Shown: one piece after another, positions 38,592 through 43,728 of the stretch | Layout of the letters: every line of letters begins with the position of its first letter | Position numbering within the stretch: position 1 is the stretch's first letter | Assembly: GCA_022729575.1 (NCBI GenBank) | Contig: DZAL01000025.1 | Coordinates: 1-43,728 of the forward strand | Source of the DNA: Thiomargarita sp. | GTDB taxonomy: Bacteria > Pseudomonadota > Gammaproteobacteria > Beggiatoales > Beggiatoaceae | Reading direction: 5' to 3' | Length of the DNA: 43,728 nt | Translations under genes and position numbers: made by a program | Notes under the pieces: model-generated | Databases searched by the model: none | What the model was told of the DNA's origin: nothing | The model's input: the letters and a program-made list of their open reading frames with translations, nothing else

Positions 38592-41500
38592 TTACTGCGC
38601 TGTTTCCCAACAAGCTCCACCAACAATTAGTCCAGGAATCGTCACTTCTGGGAAAAAAAATACTCCAAGTCCGACACCAATCACCGTGGTACCAGCACCA
38701 ACCCAAAAATACATATCATTTGACGAATTAGGGCTTGGAATTGAAATTGAAACAGGATTTGGTGTTGGCGTTCCTCCTGGACCACCACATCTCTTGTTAT
38801 AGTCTTCCAGAGCCTGTTCCAAATCGCGCTTATATTGAAAATATAGTTGCACATGCCCTTGTACTGATTGGCTTAGTTTGGCATCAGGATATGGTGGAAA
38901 TGTTGGTAAACCTTGTGGATTATTACTAATATTAAGACGTTGTCTTTTCAATTCGTTCCTTAGATTTTCAATCTTTCGCTTTAACCGTTGACATCCTTCT
39001 TCGGTTTGTGATCTCCAACTAGCCAAGCCCGTAGGGTCAATATGAGTCGATGGATTTCCCGTGACAAACGCATACCGATTCAACGTCTGCCCCTCCCCCA
39101 CCTTCCCTAGCAACACATCCATATTCACAAATCGCTTAATCACCGCACTATAAAACCGCGCCCGCATATAGTACAACCCATTCCCATCGGTCATCACCCC
39201 ATACTTCCCATTAAACAAAAACGGCGTGACCGCAGTATCTCCTTTCACCAATTCTCCATACGGCCCATACTGAAACCGTTGCACCACCTTTCCAGTCTTA
39301 TCGGTTAGTGCCACCGTACTCCCACGGAAATCAAAGTGATAACTCCGATGTTCCCCCTCCTTCTCTTCACCAAGCAATCCCAGCCCATAGACATAAAACG
39401 TCTTAACTCCATTCTCCTCCTTGACGAGAACCTGACTCAAAGCCGGTTGCGAATTAACGACATAACTCGTCTGATTCACCCCAATGCGCTGATTCTCGGC
39501 ATCATACCGATAACTCGTCTCACCCGCGGCAACCAACCGATTCCGGGAATCAAAACGAAAGTTCGCCATCTCTCCAGACAGCGGACCAGACACCAGATTC
39601 CCGTCCGCATCAAACTGCACGGCTTGCCCATTGTAAGTAGCCAACCGATTCGCCGCCGAATAAGTCATCGTTACCGGTGGAAGAGACACAGACTCGGGCT
39701 TGGGAAGTTTCTGTTCGTTGAGAATATTCCCCGTCGCATCATAGCTAAAGTCAAACTGACTAATCAACTCGCCACGATTATCCTTCTCCACCTGCTGCAC
39801 CAATTGCCCGGCCACATTATAACGACGACTCATCTGAGTACCATTGGGACGAGTCTCACTTATCAACCGTCCATTTTTATCATACTCATAACCTGTCACT
39901 CGTCCCGCCCAATCAGTGACTTTGGTTAATTGGTCAGCCGCATCATACTCATAATGAACCACCTTCCCGTCAGGATAAGTCAAGCCGACCAGATTCCCAA
40001 CTTCATCATACTCATAATGCAACGTATTCCCCTTCACGTCCGTGTAACTGGTGACACGATTGAGAGCATCATAAGTCCGAGAAATGGTCCCTTGGGAGTC
40101 CGTGACCGTGAGGACATTGCCATTCTTATCATAGCTAAAATTCACGGTGCCATCAAGGTCGGTGAAGCTAAGGAGTCTCCCCGCCGCGTCGTATTCCAGT
40201 TGCCGTGATTGTCCTCTGGCATTGGTCACTTGCGCCAATAAATCTCTGGCATTATAAGTATAACTGACCTTCTCACCGGTCGCCACCGTTTCCGCTACCA
40301 ACCGTCCACTTTGGTCAAATTCAAAGTGTGTTTCATTGCCATTGGGGTCGATTAAGGCAGTGCGATTCCCCTCTTCATCAAACCCTTGATGACTGTGGCC
40401 GGCTAACGCATCGAGACTGTCGACCAAGCGATTGAGGTCGTCGTAACTCCACTGCGTCACCCGTGTCAACGGGTCCGTGATTTTGACGAGACGAGACAGG
40501 GCATCGTAATCAAAGGTCTTGGTGGAATTGAGGGTTTCCGTGAGTTGGGTGACATTATCCACCGCGTCATAATTGAACACCTTGACCACTTGGCCAAACG
40601 CATCAAAGAGTTTTCGGAGGTTATCAGCCGCATCATATTCCAAACGTTGAGTGTGACCCAAGGGATTGGTGAGACTGACTAAACGTCCTTTGGCATCATA
40701 GCTCAAACTGGTAGCATGTCCTTTGGCATCAGTTATCTTAGTGAGATGATTCTCCCCATCATACTCATAACGAGTCTCTTGATTAAGCGCATTTACTTGG
40801 CTAATCAAATTGCCATTACCATCATACTGCCGACGAGTGACATTGCCATTGTCGTCGGTTATCGTCAGAAGTTGACCGCGACTATTATAGGTGAAACTTC
40901 TCGTGTGTCCTAACGGATTGGTCAGCGTCGTGACTCGGTTGGCACCGTCGTAAGTCAAGGTGGTGATATGATGTTCCGCATCCGTTACCTGGGTTAAGCG
41001 ACCAGCGGCATCGTAACCCAAGGTCGAGACCACCCCTGCCGGGTCCGTGACCCGCACCGGGAAGCCATGGTCATACTCATAAGTGGTCACCCCACCGCGC
41101 GGGCTGGTTTGGGTCAACACTTGCCCAGCGTCGTTGTAGGTATAACGAGTCACCTGATTAAGTGGGTCGGTCATGCTGAGGAGGTTGCCCTTAGCCTCAT
41201 AAGTGAAGCGTATGGTCTTCCCCAACGCATTCGTCACGGCTAACCGACGATGATGGTCGTCATACTTCAAGCGGGTGGTTTGACCCAAGGCATTGGTGAT
41301 AGCACTTAAGTTACCGTGATGGTCATAAGCCAAGGTCGTGCGTCGTCCTAATTCATCGGTGGCACTGGTACGATTCCCTAGTGCATCATAAGTATAGGTG
41401 ACCTGGTGACCCAACTCGTTGCGAAAACTCAGTAACCGACCTTGATTATTGAAGGTATAGGTGCGCTTCCCACCAAGGCGATTGGTCACTGTCGTGGTCA

Positions 41501-43526
41501 CTTGGCCAGTTGCACTGGAAGTCGCCGTGGCCAATTGCACTTTGCCATTCTCGGCTCGTCCATCGTCTTGGGTCGTGATTCGTCGCCAGTCGTTGTAAGT
41601 ATTGACAAAGAGTTGAACCCCGTCAGCATTGGTACCACTAAGCAATTGGCCGTGAGAGTCATACGTATAAGTGACCGTTTGGCCGGCCGCGTCGGTGGCA
41701 CTCACTAACAGGTGATGTGAATCATAACTCAATTGTGCCGGTCGCCCCAACGGGTCACTCACGGTTTCCACCAGACCGTCAGAATTATAAACATAGTCCA
41801 AATAAATCCCGCTAACTGGCTCGGTGACTCTTTGGAGGAGACCTGTAGGAGAATAGCTAAATTGTAACATTTGACCCCGTGAGTGGGTCAAAGTGGTCAA
41901 CTGACCTTGGGGATTAAATTGATAGACCGTTTGGTCCTTGCGGGTCACCATAAACTGGCCGTCGGCCTGTTTGACTAACTGATCCCAACGACAAGCCGAA
42001 TGAGTCGCTTGATATTCACCGTGGCCCAGTGGAGTGAAGCGATTATAACGGTGGGTGGTCCAATAAATTTTCACGTCACCATTGGGCAATTCTTGGAGAC
42101 GAGTCCCCGCATAAGGGTCCTCCCAACCCCGACCGGTGGGGCCGTCCTTCAAACGTTGCGAATGGTAGGTAAGGGAAACTGACAGCGGTAAGAGACTCCC
42201 TGGGACCGTGAGTAACTCTTGCGACAGGACCTGTTCGCCGCGATAGACATCGATGGGGTCGGTACTGGGGTCATAAGTGATAAAACAAGAATCCTCGGCT
42301 TGGTCGTCTCTCTCCACCGTCAACGTTTGAGGTTGACTCTCATTTTGGGCTTTATCAGCCGCGGTGACGGTCAGGATATTTTCACCCTCTTCTACGGGCA
42401 TGAAGATTAACCACTCGGTCAATTCCGTGGGACTGGTCACGGGAGTTTCTTCACCTTGGTTGACTGACCAGGTGAGCGTGAAGGCACCAATATCATCTTT
42501 AACTCGTCCCGCCACCGCCACCACGGGTTGGTTAGTGGTTTGATGGTCTGGGGTCGACAGGGTCACGGTAGGAGGCACATCATCGATGAGGGTGAAATAC
42601 AGATTGCGGTCGCGACGAAACTCGGAACTTGCCGCCAAATCCGCGACCCAAACCTCTACCGTCCACTCGCCGGCATATTTCTTGGTGACCAAGTTGGAGA
42701 GCAAGAGACTGGGAGTCGTAGCGGTCCAAATTGGGGAATAGTTCTCCTGATAGACGGCGGCATTCGACCAACTGGGGGGCTGAGTATAAATCAAACGTCG
42801 TTGTTGAGTCCCGTCGGGTAACTCTTGCCAATAATACCACTTGGTTTGAACTCCAATGCCTGGGTCTTGATGATAATAATCAAAGACCATCGCAACCATT
42901 ACTTGCCCCCCGGTTTCGGCCTCTGAAGTCCGAAATTGGTTGGTTTCACCCATCGGCAGGTAGGGATATTGGGGTTCAACGTCCTGACTCAGACTGGCAC
43001 GATAACGGTAACGAGTCGGCTCTTCATTGGTATCGATTTCAAAGCTGCGGTCGGCCACCGCTTGCCAACCGTGGCCGAGGTCGACAAAGACCTTGACGGA
43101 CCACTGACCCAGCAAAATGGCCGTGGTTTGGCCTTTGATTGGAAGTTCCGACGAGAAGGTATAGGTCCAATCTTTATTATCATTGGGAGCCGTCCACCAA
43201 CTGGGTTGAGCCGGGTGTAGAAGAGTTTTGCCAGGTTTATACCACTCAAACTTGGCCCCAACCGTTTGACCCTTATCAGGGTGGACTCGTAAGGAGATTT
43301 TCGCGGCACTATCGATAGCACGCTCGTAACGGGTCGCCGTTAACGACGGCATTTCATAAGAACCCTCGGCCAACAGCATGGCCGGCCAGCCATGACATAG
43401 CACTCCGAGTAATAATAGTAATAACCGACCTATCCAGTGAGTGGCAGGCACCAACTGGGTAGTCGCCGGTGAAAATCGCTTAAGGGGTGGGTTCTGACGA
43501 GGAGAACCGTTAGGGATTAATGACAT
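38592..43526 (-). CDS. Rhs/YD-repeat protein with N-terminal Ig-like part and C-terminal tip
   Basis: A 1644-residue exported protein. A signal or anchor helix lies at about 32-50 (IGRLLLLLLGVLCHGWPAML). Residues 55-410 are beta-sandwich-like, with TVTAADKAQNESQPQTLTVE at the end. From about 416 a DUF6531-like region (ITYDPSTDPIDVYRGEQVLS) leads into some forty YD repeats (GRLVSLTNPLGHT patterns), up to the Rhs core near 1449-1502 (YYMRARFYS...DPTGLA). Rhs cocoons usually enclose a variable toxin. Here the tip of about 140 residues has a basic coiled coil (GCQRLKRKIENLRNELKRQR), a Cys-Gly-Gly-Pro linker and a hydrophobic stretch VGAGTTVIGVGLGVFFFP. I do not recognise it as a known nuclease. 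GGAGG precedes the start ATG. Confidence 0.88.
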   Translation of the reverse strand: MSLIPNGSPRQNPPLKRFSPATTQLVPATHWIGRLLLLLLGVLCHGWPAMLLAEGSYEMPSLTATRYERAIDSAAKISLRVHPDKGQTVGAKFEWYKPGKTLLHPAQPSWWTAPNDNKDWTYTFSSELPIKGQTTAILLGQWSVKVFVDLGHGWQAVADRSFEIDTNEEPTRYRYRASLSQDVEPQYPYLPMGETNQFRTSEAETGGQVMVAMVFDYYHQDPGIGVQTKWYYWQELPDGTQQRRLIYTQPPSWSNAAVYQENYSPIWTATTPSLLLSNLVTKKYAGEWTVEVWVADLAASSEFRRDRNLYFTLIDDVPPTVTLSTPDHQTTNQPVVAVAGRVKDDIGAFTLTWSVNQGEETPVTSPTELTEWLIFMPVEEGENILTVTAADKAQNESQPQTLTVERDDQAEDSCFITYDPSTDPIDVYRGEQVLSQELLTVPGSLLPLSVSLTYHSQRLKDGPTGRGWEDPYAGTRLQELPNGDVKIYWTTHRYNRFTPLGHGEYQATHSACRWDQLVKQADGQFMVTRKDQTVYQFNPQGQLTTLTHSRGQMLQFSYSPTGLLQRVTEPVSGIYLDYVYNSDGLVETVSDPLGRPAQLSYDSHHLLVSATDAAGQTVTYTYDSHGQLLSGTNADGVQLFVNTYNDWRRITTQDDGRAENGKVQLATATSSATGQVTTTVTNRLGGKRTYTFNNQGRLLSFRNELGHQVTYTYDALGNRTSATDELGRRTTLAYDHHGNLSAITNALGQTTRLKYDDHHRRLAVTNALGKTIRFTYEAKGNLLSMTDPLNQVTRYTYNDAGQVLTQTSPRGGVTTYEYDHGFPVRVTDPAGVVSTLGYDAAGRLTQVTDAEHHITTLTYDGANRVTTLTNPLGHTRSFTYNSRGQLLTITDDNGNVTRRQYDGNGNLISQVNALNQETRYEYDGENHLTKITDAKGHATSLSYDAKGRLVSLTNPLGHTQRLEYDAADNLRKLFDAFGQVVKVFNYDAVDNVTQLTETLNSTKTFDYDALSRLVKITDPLTRVTQWSYDDLNRLVDSLDALAGHSHQGFDEEGNRTALIDPNGNETHFEFDQSGRLVAETVATGEKVSYTYNARDLLAQVTNARGQSRQLEYDAAGRLLSFTDLDGTVNFSYDKNGNVLTVTDSQGTISRTYDALNRVTSYTDVKGNTLHYEYDEVGNLVGLTYPDGKVVHYEYDAADQLTKVTDWAGRVTGYEYDKNGRLISETRPNGTQMSRRYNVAGQLVQQVEKDNRGELISQFDFSYDATGNILNEQKLPKPESVSLPPVTMTYSAANRLATYNGQAVQFDADGNLVSGPLSGEMANFRFDSRNRLVAAGETSYRYDAENQRIGVNQTSYVVNSQPALSQVLVKEENGVKTFYVYGLGLLGEEKEGEHRSYHFDFRGSTVALTDKTGKVVQRFQYGPYGELVKGDTAVTPFLFNGKYGVMTDGNGLYYMRARFYSAVIKRFVNMDVLLGKVGEGQTLNRYAFVTGNPSTHIDPTGLASWRSQTEEGCQRLKRKIENLRNELKRQRLNISNNPQGLPTFPPYPDAKLSQSVQGHVQLYFQYKRDLEQALEDYNKRCGGPGGTPTPNPVSISIPSPNSSNDMYFWVGAGTTVIGVGLGVFFFPEVTIPGLIVGGACWETAQ

Positions 43527-43576
43527 TATTAGATGCCTCCGTTAGTGGAGTTTAAGCACTGGGGAATTTCTTCCAG

Positions 43577-43728
43577 TTACTGAAATTGACAAGCCGTCGA
43601 CGGCCAAGCCAGTCCTTCGATATCGTTGAGTTTCGTATCGCTTAGCCCCACGGGTAGGTCCACGCTGACTACCGTGCAATCGCTTAACGACAAAGCGTGA
43701 AGACTGACGGCACGGTCTTGATGAATCG
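43577..43728 (-). CDS. 3' end of a further minus-strand gene
   Basis: About 50 codons are open from the window edge to a stop at 43577-43579: IHQDRAVSLHALSLSDCTVV, then SVDLPVGLSDTKLNDIEGLA and WPSTACQFQ. It lies 50 bases upstream of the Rhs start on the same strand, so the two may be one operon. Too little is present to name it. Confidence 0.45.
   Translation of the reverse strand, partial: IHQDRAVSLHALSLSDCTVVSVDLPVGLSDTKLNDIEGLAWPSTACQFQ

Noticed and set aside
39336..40208. Long open frames on the + strand across the Rhs gene
   Set aside because: They are antisense shadows of the YD repeats, rich in Ile/Arg from complemented Tyr-Asp codons, with no ribosome sites.

Overview
The window looks like chromosome from a large-genome gammaproteobacterium, most plausibly a Beggiatoaceae-type sulfur bacterium (Beggiatoa/Thioploca/Thiomargarita relatives). 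This is inferred from its style: moderate GC, very many short palindromic and GTAGGGTGGGC-type repeats, a crowd of decaying toxin-antitoxin modules, Rhs/YD-repeat proteins, and a giant secreted protein mixing RCC1, BACON, PKD, LRR and papain-like modules. No rRNA, tRNA or housekeeping marker is present to fix the taxonomy.

Region 1 (1-7.1 kb) is an envelope-glycosylation cluster on the + strand: a GT39-like integral-membrane glycosyltransferase, a GT2 polyprenyl-phosphate sugar synthase, a SAM methyltransferase, an unrecognised secreted protein and a second polytopic mannosyl/arabinosyltransferase-like protein. Several gaps hold perfect hairpin repeats.

Region 2 (7.5-27.4 kb) is an accessory defence island. 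In order: a Phd/RelE pair coupled to a Septu-like PtuA/PtuB pair; a RelB/DinJ antitoxin with a YafQ toxin broken by a 14-bp tandem duplication; a stray antitoxin; a PARIS-like ATPase plus DUF4435 (AriA/AriB-like) pair; a second Septu-like ATPase/HNH pair; a tightly overlapping NurA - HerA - ParB/DNA-methyltransferase operon; HicB with a truncated HicA; a DUF2971 protein; a SocA/DUF4065 antitoxin with a broken partner; a coiled-coil protein (called X here); and a glycine-zipper membrane protein overlapping a small HNH nuclease. Four of these operons (PARIS-like, Septu-2, NurA/HerA/MTase, glycine-zipper/HNH) are preceded by copies of the same non-coding leader, ending in a conserved tandem promoter (TTGACT-17-TATnnn, then TTGATT-17-TATAAn, the second box lost in some copies). 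Three of the four leaders follow a remnant of gene X. This shared leader and the two unassigned operons behind it (NurA/HerA/ParB-MTase and glycine-zipper/HNH) are the best candidates for something undescribed.

Region 3 (27.4-35.2 kb) starts with repeats and a roughly 290-bp segment bounded by 16-bp inverted repeats. That segment holds a promoter and a compact structured RNA candidate, and lies upstream of a 1903-residue secreted multidomain protein. A VapB/VapC-type pair follows, then a duplicated scrap of the giant gene.

Region 4 (35.2-43.7 kb) contains a roughly 1.6-kb insertion sequence with a frameshifted DDE transposase. Beyond it, on the - strand, are a 1644-residue Rhs/YD-repeat protein with a coiled-coil/membrane tip, a pentapeptide-repeat protein, a truncated Rhs copy that is partly identical to the full gene, and the 3' end of another gene at the right edge.
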